Shown: positions 23,044 through 33,447 of the stretch, in pieces
Layout: every line of letters begins with the position of its first letter
How positions within the stretch are numbered: position 1 is the first letter of the stretch
DNA from: Laetiporus sulphureus 93-53
Taxonomy: Eukaryota > Basidiomycota > Agaricomycetes > Polyporales > Laetiporaceae
Reading direction: 5' to 3'
Assembly: GCF_001632365.1 (NCBI RefSeq)
Contig: NW_024468513.1
Location: 925,167-989,166 of the forward strand
Length of the DNA stretch: 64,000 bases
The notes under the pieces: generated by a model
What the model was told of the DNA's origin: nothing
The model's database searches: none
What the model saw: the letters and a program-made list of their open reading frames with translations, nothing else
Program-made: the position numbers and the translations under genes

Positions 23044-25479
23044 TTACGATCTAGTCCTTCTCTTCTTCATCTGCCCGCCGACGCCCCGGCCGATACTAGC
23101 GCTCTGCAACCGATCTAATAGCGATGTTTTTATTGGTCCCAAATCATCTGGCGATGTCACGCGAGTGGCCGCGCCTTTGATGCTGTAACCCTCCACCGGA
23201 CGCATGTCTACATCCGACGACGTCTCTTGCGAGCTGCCGAGCAAAACTGGCGCGGATTCGACGCGACGCTTGCCTGCCAAGATAGATGCAGCTCGCTCGA
23301 CAGACGCCTTGTCATTCATCGTCACAGTCTCCAGACGGCTCAGCAAAGATGGGACCTCTTTCGCTCCCTCCACCCCACCACCCTTCTTCGCCCGTTTCGT
23401 AGCCCGTGGTTGATCGTCGGAAGGAATCGAGTGTCCACTCTCCTGTGTTCCCACCGTCGCTGGTACAGTTGTCGCCCGTTGACGGTATTCAACGGAGGCC
23501 CGCTTGCCTTGTTCTGGGCGAGCTCCGATTGCCGCTGACCCATTACCGTTAGCCGGGGGCGTCGTGACAGGCCGGGGTGGCAAGCCTGCAGGACGGCCTT
23601 CACGTTTCCTCTTAACGTTCATGATTCGACGCTCCGACTTGACTGTTGCACTGCTGCTACTCATACCTTCTGATGTGTTAGTGACTGCTGCTGCTGGGGC
23701 CTTCGACACCACCGGCATTGGCTTGCTGACAGGCTGGAGAAGTGACTGCTCAAACAGAGAAGAGAGGATCGTTGGACACAGACGGCGGAAACTAAAGACG
23801 GTCCATTGCGAACCCTTATGAGGCTTTGGATATCTTCAACATTATCCAATCTGCCTTCTCGTGCTTGTATTTCAGCAGAACCTTGTATGCTTTGCAATAT
23901 TGGAAGAAGATGGGATGGTACTGTCCATTTGTATTCCTTCTTATGCTGTCAGGGGTATGCCTCAATGGTTATGTGGTGATGGTCAACATTACACTCACTC
24001 GTAAACAAGTTCTCAGGAACGTGCGGCAGGCTTTCCAAGGCCTTTGCGCAGCATTTGCTTCCGAGAAAATCTGCCAAAGTAAATGTGATTAGATTGCCAG
24101 CGCCAAACACACCGACCAAACCTGCAGCAACACCACACATATATCCGGAGTCTGCTTGCGGAGCAGCGCATCCTCCGCATGAGTTGAGCTCGATCCCTCT
24201 GGCGGTCCCTTCTCATACGCCGAAAGGGCATCTGCAATTCTGGACAGCACGAAGAACTGAGCATCCTCATCGAGCCTAAGCAGCATCATTCTCGACGACA
24301 GTGTCGTGAAGTAAAAGCGTAGGAGGTCCGATGGATGTGCGACACGGTTCTCTAGCGCGATATATGCAGCGAGATCCAGCCAATAGCGCACGTTTGTAAG
24401 TGGAGAACGATCGCTGCCAGACGAGAGATCACTCTTCAGCAATGCTTTTGTGCGGTCCAGCACGACCTCCAATAGCTGTTTGCTTCGCGGAGAAGAAGGT
24501 TTGAAGGAGGGTAATGCTAAGAGGATCTCTTTCACAATCACGTCAACGTCTGCAGGTGTTAGCTTCTCCACAGCCTATTAAAAATGTGAGCACTCGCAGT
24601 GCATTAAAAAGCAACCTAATGACCTTCAATAGCCCCATAACAAGAGTTTCCTCAGCTACGCTGCCTGGTGTGCTTGTATGGCGGTCAATGATAGCGCGCT
24701 TGGCTTCGCCTGTCATGAATGATAGAACAAGGGAGCGCAGTCGACTGCGGATTATTTGCTCCTCTTCGTCCAAAGGCTCATCCATGGGGATGATTTGGTC
24801 GCACAGTACGCCTAACGTTGTGGCTGGATCCATGTCAAGGTGTTGATTGAGGGCTCTCTTCACGTATGTCACTTCGTCGGGTTCATCTATGATACGCCAA
24901 CGTGTCAGCCCGACCGTAATGTTCTGCCACCGATCATGGCGTGGCTCAGGACCACAAGTATACCATAGAAGACAACTGAGGCGCGTAGGATAAAAGGTAA
25001 CCCGATGTTATGCGAGACTCACCACTTTGCAGCAATTGTACCAACACATCAGCATTCCTTTTGACCCACTTCAACTGCTCTCTTGACACGTCCACGATCG
25101 CAGCATAACCACTGATACGGACCTGCTCGACGCATTACTGACAGTTACACAGTCGACGCATCCCAAACTTGGTACCTTCGTCACCGGGTCCTCGCATAGA
25201 TCGTACACGGCATTGATAGCATCGTCCTCCAGGTCAGGAAAGTCTGTGATAAATGTCTTGAGGTTATGCGCTGCAATCGCCTTCAATTTAGGGTATGGAG
25301 AATGCGCAAGGTCGATCAGCCGCTTCAGAGCATTCCTACGCTATTGAAATGTGCCAGTGAGACCGTGATCCCTGTGGGTATGGAGTACTCACCGCAGGCG
25401 ACTTCAACGGCTTGCGTTCCGCTTGCCGCAGAAGGTCTCGAATCTCTCTTTCTTGATCTTCCTGGCTCCTCGCCTCCAT
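23044..25479 (-). CDS. API5 (apoptosis inhibitor 5 / AAC-11) homologue
   Basis: Helical-repeat nuclear protein; in animals API5 blocks apoptosis and binds Acinus. The fungal role is unknown. Eight exons join in phase: 25393-25479, 25176-25340, 25023-25122, 24624-24886, 24122-24574, 23999-24070, 23814-23945 and 23044-23745, for 657 residues. The N-terminal half has the ARM/HEAT-like repeats of the family (KRLIDLAHSPYPKLKAIAAHNL, AVYDLCEDPVTKVRISGY, YVKRALNQHLDMDPATTL, FMTGEAKRAIID, then LYAYIALENRV-type helices near 24,350). After about residue 425 comes a disordered, Lys/Arg-rich tail with several likely nuclear signals (NVKRKREGR, ATKRAKKGGG, terminal MKKRRTRS) and two short SLLxRLx motifs, LSRLE and SLLDRLQ. 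The start ATG at 25479 opens MEARSQEDQ. The donor of intron 4 (GTCATT) is unusual. Without splicing, the pieces would look like separate genes. Confidence 0.87.
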
Positions 25480-26949
25480 GCTGCCAGTGTTAGGTGAAGT
25501 GCGATGCAGTTGGTCCGAGAAAGGAAACACCTATTGCCGCCACAATTCAGACCAAATGGATACAAACATCACAGATGCCACAATTTACGTACAAAGTCCT
25601 TCAGCTCACAGCATGCATAGAATTATTTTCTCGTGTCGAAAGTGAGAGAAAGACCATGGAGAAATATCAACTCCTGCGTAACACAGAATGCTCCTGTTTG
25701 GCCGAAATGTGAAAAGTAGCTAAAAGTGGTAATTCTGTACTCTCTCGATATGGCGTGGATCTCCACTCAAAAACCGTGTAGCATTTTTGTAGTATGCCTA
25801 CGGGAGACAACTCCCGTCCCTCGCTTCGTTCGGAGTCAGAAATGCTAACATCGAGCCAAGAGCTGCTGTTCAGCTACTTATCCTTTCTCCGGCTTCCGTT
25901 CCTCTCGGTATCACAGTCCGGCACAATCGCCGTCGGCGTGTAATTTCGATAGATACCCGGCCTCCCTCGTGTTCTCAATGCTCCGCTTCAGTTGAATAGC
26001 AAACACTGGTTCATCACTGCTGGGAGGCACATTACCTCAGCAAGTCATTCCGCGAATGTTATTACACAGCCTCACCGCGCATTTTTGTCCAAAAATCAGC
26101 TTCGCTGCGCTATGACTGACCCTCATATGTTCATCAAACAAATAAGGGGGTGATAATCACGGACTGCTTGCCCTAATCAGATCAATACACAGCCATAGGA
26201 TGACTGGTCGGGTCTATGTTGTACGTCTTGGTGAAAACACAGAGTTTTCTGTTTCATGCTGACAGACTCGCCGTATCTTTTCCGTCAAACAGCATCTGTC
26301 ACAATATCTGTTCCCCCTGGCCTTATCGTGATCAGTCCGTCTGCGTGAGATTCAAAGAATCAAAGCTTGCAATAGTTGCAAGAGTGAGAGAAATCTGGTA
26401 TTCTCAGCCTCCCATCTGCGATTATCTACAAGTTTGACGGTGCTAAAATTCACTTAACAGTACGATGAAGCACAACGTAGCCGCTGATAGTAATAATACT
26501 GCAACCTTGACTCACAGCTGTCGTGGAATCGATGATCAATTTTACGTTCCAGGTCTAGCGCCACATGTGCACAGCCATGCTGTGGTATTGATCATTGAAG
26601 AGCCGCATTGCGTTCATGGATCGTTCTGTCAATGAGAAACACTCCTCACGTATGACTTCCTGTCACTTCCCGTCTCATTTGTTGAACATCTGCTCGTAAT
26701 CGATGCCAGGGAGCGGAGAGCTCGTAACGAGTCCAGACAACAGAAAGATCTAGCGCTGCAGTTTACAATTCTGTACGTTGAGCCGTCGATGATTCATTCA
26801 TTCTGATGCATAGATGCCGAACTGTTCTCACACAAGGGGTCAATACAATCGTGATGTTGTGATGTGACTGCGGAGTTTCCGCCAGCGGCTCTAAAGTTTG
26901 TATATGAGACGGTAGGTTGAAGGCAAAGCATGTCGCTATATAATCAGGC
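25480..26949. other. intergenic, no gene seen
   Basis: Mixed-composition DNA. The longest frame is 75 codons or less and none shows a domain or splice partners. It holds the promoters of the API5 gene on the left and the DUF6534 gene on the right, which face away from each other. Confidence 0.5.
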
Positions 26950-28896
26950 ATGGCAGGGGTCAACCTACATCTTAACGGCTCCCTTGGCTGCGTCTTCGTA
27001 GGGATCCTATTCGCTCTCTTGTACGCGTTGTACTCGATGCTTGCCAAGTTGCACAGGAGGGATCTCATTCACCTTTCAGGCTATATGGTATTACTTGTGC
27101 TCAAACATTGTACTATGCATGGCATTACAGGGACAATAAAATTACCTTGAAGGTCCTGGTGAGTGACATAGGTTCATCTTGTCATATGGGATGCAATTTG
27201 TTGACTCAATGATGCAGGTAGCGGTTCTATGGTGAGTCGAACGATGGTTTTTGTACCCCACTCTCACCCTCGTCAAAGGATGCTGGATACGGCCAGAACG
27301 TGTTTTGATTCACAGGTGAGCATCTCAATAACGATTGAGATTGAAATTGTTAACAATTTCATGAAGTTCCTCTGGTATTATTTCATCAAAAATCGAGCCA
27401 ATCCGTATGGACTTGAGACCATTGCGAAGTAAACATTCATACGCCGTCAATAATGCTCAGTTCACACATTTGACGTCGTGATCGCAGTACGTTTCCAGTA
27501 CGTTTCTAGTACGTTTCTTAGTAACGCGGAGGATGTCCGTCACCTAACGATCTTGCACAGGTGGAATACATTCTTGCAGTGAGTATTGGTATCGTGTTCA
27601 TCGCACACCTCTCAAACTAATGTCTATCAGGACCTTGCTATTGTCCTTGTGCAATGGTGTGCACTGTTTGAGTGACAGATTCAAAATTGATTATGAACGC
27701 ACTTCCCAGCTTTTTCATGTACAACATCTGGAAATGTATGTATTTATTAGTCAGTGTGATCCTGCCCCGTGGGTCTCAATCTGCACTCCTTTTTATCAGT
27801 ATTAGCGGGCAAATGGTACAGGATTCCCTTATCTGCGAGCGCAGTATGTTTCCCAACCGTGAGATCTGACAGTCATGCTAATGCAAACCACCACAGCTCT
27901 TGCTTTCATTAATGTCACTTGGTATGGCCCCTCCGACTCTTGATGGCACACCAGTTCATCAGCTTTGTTGTCTCGGTAGCGGGTGGCCTCGGTATGTCTC
28001 ATGATCAGCGTAACACTGGTTGTCCAGATCGACTTATGACTGTCTCGATGCTTATTTAGGTGTAGTTTACAAAGAGTAAGTGTGTATGACCGCTCTGCCG
28101 TACCTGGGGAGTATTGAACTTGTTTTGGTTTGTAGGCAACATGACTCGAAGTTCCAGGGAACCATTGGATCGTCCACGGTATATACCTCTCTTCCCTGAT
28201 CTCCTGCCTAAACAGCAGCATCTGATCGGGTCCCCACAGGCTGAGGCGACCGTCAACAGTGTGTGCGCCTTCGTCACGGATGTCTACATCACCGTAACTC
28301 TCTGTTTGGTGCTGCGGGGACAGAGTTCCGAGATCAAACGGCGCGTGCTTTAATGTCGGGATTTCACGAACATGAATACTCAAACTGGGAACCCCTTAGT
28401 ACACAGCAAATGCTCTCCAAGCTGACTATCTATGCAATCAATCGAGGAGTCCTTACTTCGTGAGTGATCTACTCCAATAACGTTCGCAGCCAAGGACTTA
28501 ATTTTATGCTAGTGTGGTACAGATGCTGGTATTCATTCAAGTGAGTTTTCTCGGACGGCGTTTGGACGATGAGTAGCCTGGGATTACTAACTATGTCTCA
28601 GTACAAAAACAAGGGGAAATCGCTGCTAGCGGAGTTGTTCCACGCGCCGTCAAGCACACGTAAGTGGTCTGCGAGAAATCGTAGTTATCGCTAAATTTTT
28701 TCTTTGCAGTATACGTGAACACGTTCCTTGCCATGTAAGTGAAGCTCAATTCGTGAGGCAGTACGTTTCTCTGACACAGCGGATTAGCTTGGACGTTCGC
28801 CAGCATCTCAATAAGGGTGACGTTGCCTTCACTGAATCCGTCTTCGACGGCGTGCAAGCTACGCATAACCCGCCGAGCTCTGACCTTGAAGGGTGA
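26950..28896 (+). CDS. DUF6534-type integral membrane protein, many small exons
   Basis: A basidiomycete-expanded seven-helix membrane protein of unknown function. The ATG at 26950 opens MAGVNLHLNGSLGCVFVGILF. Small exons spliced in phase rebuild the family pattern: LLYGITCAQTLYYAWHYRDN, VAVLWMLDTARTCFDSQ, FLWYYFIKNRANPYGLETIA, VEYILADLAIVLVQCFFMYN, LLAGKWYRIPLSAS, then TVNSVCAFVTDVYITVTLC, the diagnostic LTIYAINRGVLTS, VVQMLVFIQ, LYVNTFLAM and LDVRQHLNKG, with the stop at 28894-28896. The conserved loop residues expected of the family (YGITCAQ, INRG.LTS, YVN..LA..L..R) are all there, so the gene seems intact. The link between ETIA and VEYI needs a 10-nt exon at 27488-27497. Exons around 27,900-28,080 are less certain. 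Neighbouring genes are unrelated. Confidence 0.78.
27485..27517. repeat. 11-bp tandem array, three units
   Basis: Three consecutive units of YAGTACGTTTC (first base C, C, T) lie inside an intron region of the DUF6534 gene. Each unit offers both an AG acceptor and a GTACGT donor, which matters for splicing. Confidence 0.85.
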
Positions 28897-31096
28897 TATC
28901 ACTTCTTTATAATTTGTGGTGATCATCTGCGGCCTCATGTATGTTGAGCCCGGACAAGAGCGCGATGCTGTCTTCGTGCTTCATGCTCTTCACGGCCTGT
29001 TATGTGCTTCGTGTCCATGTTGATGGTTATGCAGGATCTCGCCAAACCATCATTTCATCTATTTTGAACTGTTGATGATATTTTGATACGACTCCAGACT
29101 CGTATATGTATTCTACCGGGGAAAGTCATGTCTGACCATACACGCGCCGCAACCACGTAGACAACCTGCAACAGCTCCTGACATCTTCTAATAGCCGCCA
29201 TCCTGCAACAATGGTCTGATGCTCAGGCGAGGCTTTCACTCCCAGGAGACTTGTCAGCAGGTTCATAGGCTGACCAGGCCGCACGTAGATAACTCACACG
29301 TCTACAACCGGTCGTCTCTAAGCTCAAAGAATATAAGGCGTAACACTCCTCGACTTTCTGTCATAGTCGCTGACGAGGTATACCAAGGTAAGGCTGAAGT
29401 TTGGCCCCGTCTACCCATGCGGTAACCTCCCCAGTTGCGCCAATCTCATACGCCATTTGCTTTTCATCTATTTATCTATCATGGTATTGCTAATTCTCGC
29501 TGGCTCATGTACGGTCTTCCATGGACTTGTTCAGTCTGCATGGGCTAGTTTGTTGAGCGTCCGCCAGAGAAACCAAGGACCATGCAACTATTTCCTCACC
29601 GTGCCTAGTACGAGTAAATCTCGGTGATTGGCCAGGTTCATTATCAACCTACTTCGGTGACAGACTCTCCCACGGTCGGAGGAGCACGGTAGTTCTGCAC
29701 ATAGGGAAGGTGCAAGAGAAGAACCGCGACGTTGAGCATGACCGGACACAATAGTATCGGTATCGGCACCGCCATAACGTTTTGTCTGATTTTGCGCACG
29801 CAACGACCTCGCATCGGGCGTTACGTATTGCAGTTGCTCGTTGGTGATCTCGCAGCAAATCCATCATGGCAACGCATTATCTCAAAGTTGCGTGTCCACG
29901 CACTTGTTCCAGGAGTCGTAACTTCATTTGAAGTACTTGTGACAGAGATGTCTCTCTGGAGATCTGCGCCGATACTAATGATCAACTAATGTGATCCAAT
30001 GGTTTGTTTTCAGGCGTGTCTACAGAGGATAGAGGAGTACGGGTGATACAGTATGTGAACGTGACGTAGAGCCGCACCAATCGCGCATTTTATCCGTTTG
30101 ACAGTTAGCATACGCGAGTTGTCAGCTGTATAATCTTAATCAGAGGTTGGGCGCGGCCGGCCCCTGATTTGATCGCGTCGCCGGGCAGTGTGTGTGAACG
30201 ATGCGTAAGCGAAACCCATTATCATTTTCCTGGAACACTGCCGACACGTACGATCAGCTTGTAAAGTTCGCCAGCACCTCAGTAGCGAGGTTATCTCCAC
30301 TGAGTTGGACGTCTACCATTCTCGCCACCCGCGCAGTCGGAATCGCTGTCCGAGGATGCATATATACGGAGATATCGCTGTGATGGGTCGAAATGGTACG
30401 TTCTCGGACTGTGGCGTTGCCCATCAGGGACGTGTGTCGTACATAATTCCGATCCTTCCATCGATGCACAATGTTGCGGAAAGGCGCAATATTAGGTTGG
30501 AACAGCGATACTATCGAATACTTGGCTTGCAGGAGACAGTCTGCCCAACATGCTGGATGACTTCGATTCGGATTCCAGCAGCTTTTGACAGAAGTGTCCA
30601 ATGCGGGATTTGTCAGAGTCGGCACCTGACTCTGTCATGTTCGCGTGATCGTTAAGTCTGCCAGCTTCAGTATCTTGTAGGGCAAGAGTGAGACAGAAGT
30701 TCATATTGAAAGAGTGTCCCATAGTCCTGGCGTAGATATGAGATCCTATTCTAATTCCAATGACAGTTGAGTAAATGCCATTAGCGGAAGGTATATAACG
30801 TACGATGAAGGTGTTCAAGAGAGACTACAGAACTACAAAAGTAACAAATCACGAACACCCTCGTCAGAAGGTAGCATGGAGCGGACGACGGCTATGAAAG
30901 AGCGACACGGACAGTGGATACTGAAGACAAAGGAAAATTTCCGAGTATGTACAGTAAAATGCGTAGAAGACCCAGCAAAAGCCGGGCGGTGGTCGTGGTC
31001 GTGGTTGGTGCGTAGCCAGAGAAATGAGACAGGTAGATAATGCATGCGAAGGGCAACTATGGAGCTCCCAGATATCGTTCGTCAGCTCAATCGCGC
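28897..31096. other. intergenic with fragmentary ORFs
   Basis: No confident gene. At 29,732-29,989 (+) a frame has a hydrophobic stretch (IGIGTAITFCLILRTQRPRIG) that faintly resembles the DUF6534 helix next door, so it may be a decayed copy. On the minus strand, an ATG at 30638 opens MTESGADSDKSRIGHF and could splice (donor GTATTC) into the frame ending at 30254. Neither can be completed. Confidence 0.45.
30254..30638 (-). CDS. possible small hypothetical gene
   Basis: The ATG at 30638 starts a hydrophilic, acidic/Ser-rich segment (KLLESESKSSSMLGRL) with a possible donor (GTATTC) after SPASQ. Downstream, the minus frame ending at 30254 (DNLATEVLANFTS) stays open. The acceptor joining them is not clear and no family is recognised. 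Confidence 0.25.
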
Positions 31097-32505
31097 TCAC
31101 AGAAGACCGCACTCCCGTAGGTGGATCTGTAGGAGAATGTCCTGGATGGCGCTAAGGACGACTGTGGGCGGTCACGTAGTCAGCACGGAATCCATCAGCG
31201 ATACATGTGGCGGTCACACACATTTGATCTGTTGTGTGTCTGTCGCACACGTGTAGTGTGCGTAGATCTGTTTCGTCGCAGCGCTCTGATTGAGCGAGAC
31301 AAAGCGATGTAGCAGATAATCACAGGCGGCATCATAGTTGTCGCCGCCTGTGTAGTCTGGGAAGTAGTCAGCCAGTGGTGACCGAGGGAGCTTCTCCGCG
31401 AACAAATCGATCTTGTTCAGGAACAGAATCTGGATGCCCAAAAGCAATGTGAGCAGCTGCATAAACCGAGAGACAAGTTAAAAAGCGTACGATGGATGTC
31501 TTGACAAACCATCGCGAATTGCAAATCGAGTCAAAGAGTGTCAGAGCTTCTTGCATACGATTCTGAGGTTTCATCAGCACCTCGAGTCCGATCACGGAAA
31601 ATACGCCAGCGGGACTTACGACACTTTCATCCTCGTACAGCATTTGATCGTACTCGCTCAGACTGACCAAGAACACCAGCGCCGTCACGTTCTCGAAGCA
31701 GTGGATCCACTTCTTCCGTTCCGACCGCTGACCGCCGACGTCAAAGAGCTTGTATGTCAGCTCGCCGACCTTGAATGTTGTCTCCGTAATACCAGTTGTC
31801 TTTACTCGTGACCGCAGGATGTCCTGATCTGTCGGCAGGTACCCTGGCGCTGCCATGCGGTCGATCGCGTTGAAGTAGTATACCGCCGAGTCGTTCAGCT
31901 GGAACTCGCGCGAGCGGCTCACAGCCTCCCTGACACCAGGATCTCTCCAAAGGCCGCGAACCGCATCTGCGATGTCAGGGGCCAACACATCACCCTCGAT
32001 CTGCGCCGGCAGAGAGAGGATGCAAGATCTCCGAGCGTCATTCTGTGGTGACAGCTGGATATCTAGAGCCGGCAGAGCTTCCAGGATAGCGCTACAGAAC
32101 AGTCAGCTGGCTTTGGCGAGGGTCGGCCCGTATGAATGTCTTACCGCATGGACTGGATGGTGTTGGAGAAGATGATCTCTTTATATGAGTCCCGCTCTGA
32201 ATCGTTGTATCCTCCATGATGGATGAGCTTCATCTGCTTGAGCACGGTCGACTGCAGTGAAGGGGTCTAAGCGCTATCTCCGGATGGCAATTCAATGAGC
32301 GTAACACACCTTGCCCGACTCTCCGGCTCCCAGCAACAGCATTTTTATTTCATTCCTCGCCATGGCACGATCCCGCTTGAGTTGGCTGTCAATCTCGTCA
32401 TTGCCTGGAGAGCAAGTTGATCGCACGCAAGTTCAAAAGATCAGAGAGGGGGTACTGACGGGCCTTGGCCTCCTCGTCGATGCCAGATGACTGTACGCAA
32501 CCCAT
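31097..32505 (-). CDS. heterotrimeric G protein alpha subunit
   Basis: GTP-binding signal transducer on the inner face of the plasma membrane, coupling seven-helix receptors such as pheromone or nutrient receptors to downstream effectors. Seven exons give about 354 residues. The N-terminus MGCVQSS has Gly2 for myristoylation and Cys3 for palmitoylation. Motifs are complete: G1 GAGESGKST (split by an intron between GK and ST), the switch I region RVKTTGI with the arginine and threonine of the active site, switch [14 protein letters not shown] with the catalytic Gln, NKID (G4) and TCATDT (G5). The C-terminus ends ECGLL, restored by the last intron (AAA T|TC), with Cys at position -4. The receptor-contact helix ([20 protein letters not shown]) differs from the usual fungal VFxxVxDxI pattern. 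Basidiomycetes carry several G-alpha paralogues; which group this is needs a tree. Confidence 0.93.
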
Positions 32506-33447
32506 GTTGAGGATGGGAGGGAGCGAATAGATATGAAGGGGGACGAGAACGACGGAGAGAAGGACAGAAGAAAAGAGCGAAAGAGAGAGCTGTCTGGTGG
32601 TAGAAGGGGGATTGCGACCGACCAACGGAAAGGGTGTGATGGTGTGAAAAGCCACTCCGCTTGATGGGACCCGAAACGGAGACAGCCGGTAAACACAGCC
32701 AAACAGCCCGTCGCGACGCCCACACGTGCTCCCATCTGCTCCCATCTAGTCTGGATGCGTCGAGCGTTGCGCGCAGTCGCCGCCGCCACTGTTCATCTTC
32801 ATCAACCCTGGCCCACTCGTCCATCAGCGATTTTACACGTCAAAAATCTCTGCGACAGCTTATCGCAACTCGGCCGGATGCTATGCAGGCTCTACCACGC
32901 CTATGCATGGCAAGGCCATTATGTACAAAGGGTAGACCAGAATGAGCATCACGCTGATCAATGGGTGGGAACACGGCGCATCGAGAAGCGACAGTAGGTT
33001 ACGGCAGAAGTTTGTGCGAATAGCAGGCGCGTTCTAGCCGAGCAGATTTACAGACTGGATGCTACAAACAAAGCAGGCACTAAACATGGCAGTTGTATAC
33101 CAAAACATTATGGACAGTATGAAACTCTAGGGAATATGAGGCGCGTGGCAGGATCAGCGTCTCGCCATCACATTATGGCGCCGCCACCTCCCTCCGAGCA
33201 AAGCAATATGCAGAAACAGATACAGATGCAGCACACAAAACTGGAACACAGAACGCCGGAGCGCGAATCCGCCAAAATGCCTCGCCGCGAGATCAGTGCA
33301 GCCGCGGAGCGGTGCCCTGGCAAGCGACACAGGCAGCGAGCCGGTCTGCCGCCCAGGAGTGGCATTTAAAGTGTCCGTGGGGAATTTGTTGTCAGAGATG
33401 TTCAGTGTTTTCGTACGGTCATTATTGAGAACGACTTCTAGTCGTTG
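32506..33447. other. intergenic, promoter side of the G-alpha gene
   Basis: No gene seen. A pyrimidine-rich (on the minus strand) leader runs from 32,510 to 32,640, as in many fungal promoters. A short tandem, TGCTCCCATC twice, lies at about 32,727-32,748. Confidence 0.45.

Noticed and set aside
23044..23718. A separate gene encoding a Lys/Arg-rich protein
   Set aside because: It joins in phase to the upstream API5 exons and forms the expected basic tail of that protein.
32727..32748. Short tandem TGCTCCCATC x2 as a regulatory element
   Set aside because: Only two units with no known factor; kept as a remark, not a feature.
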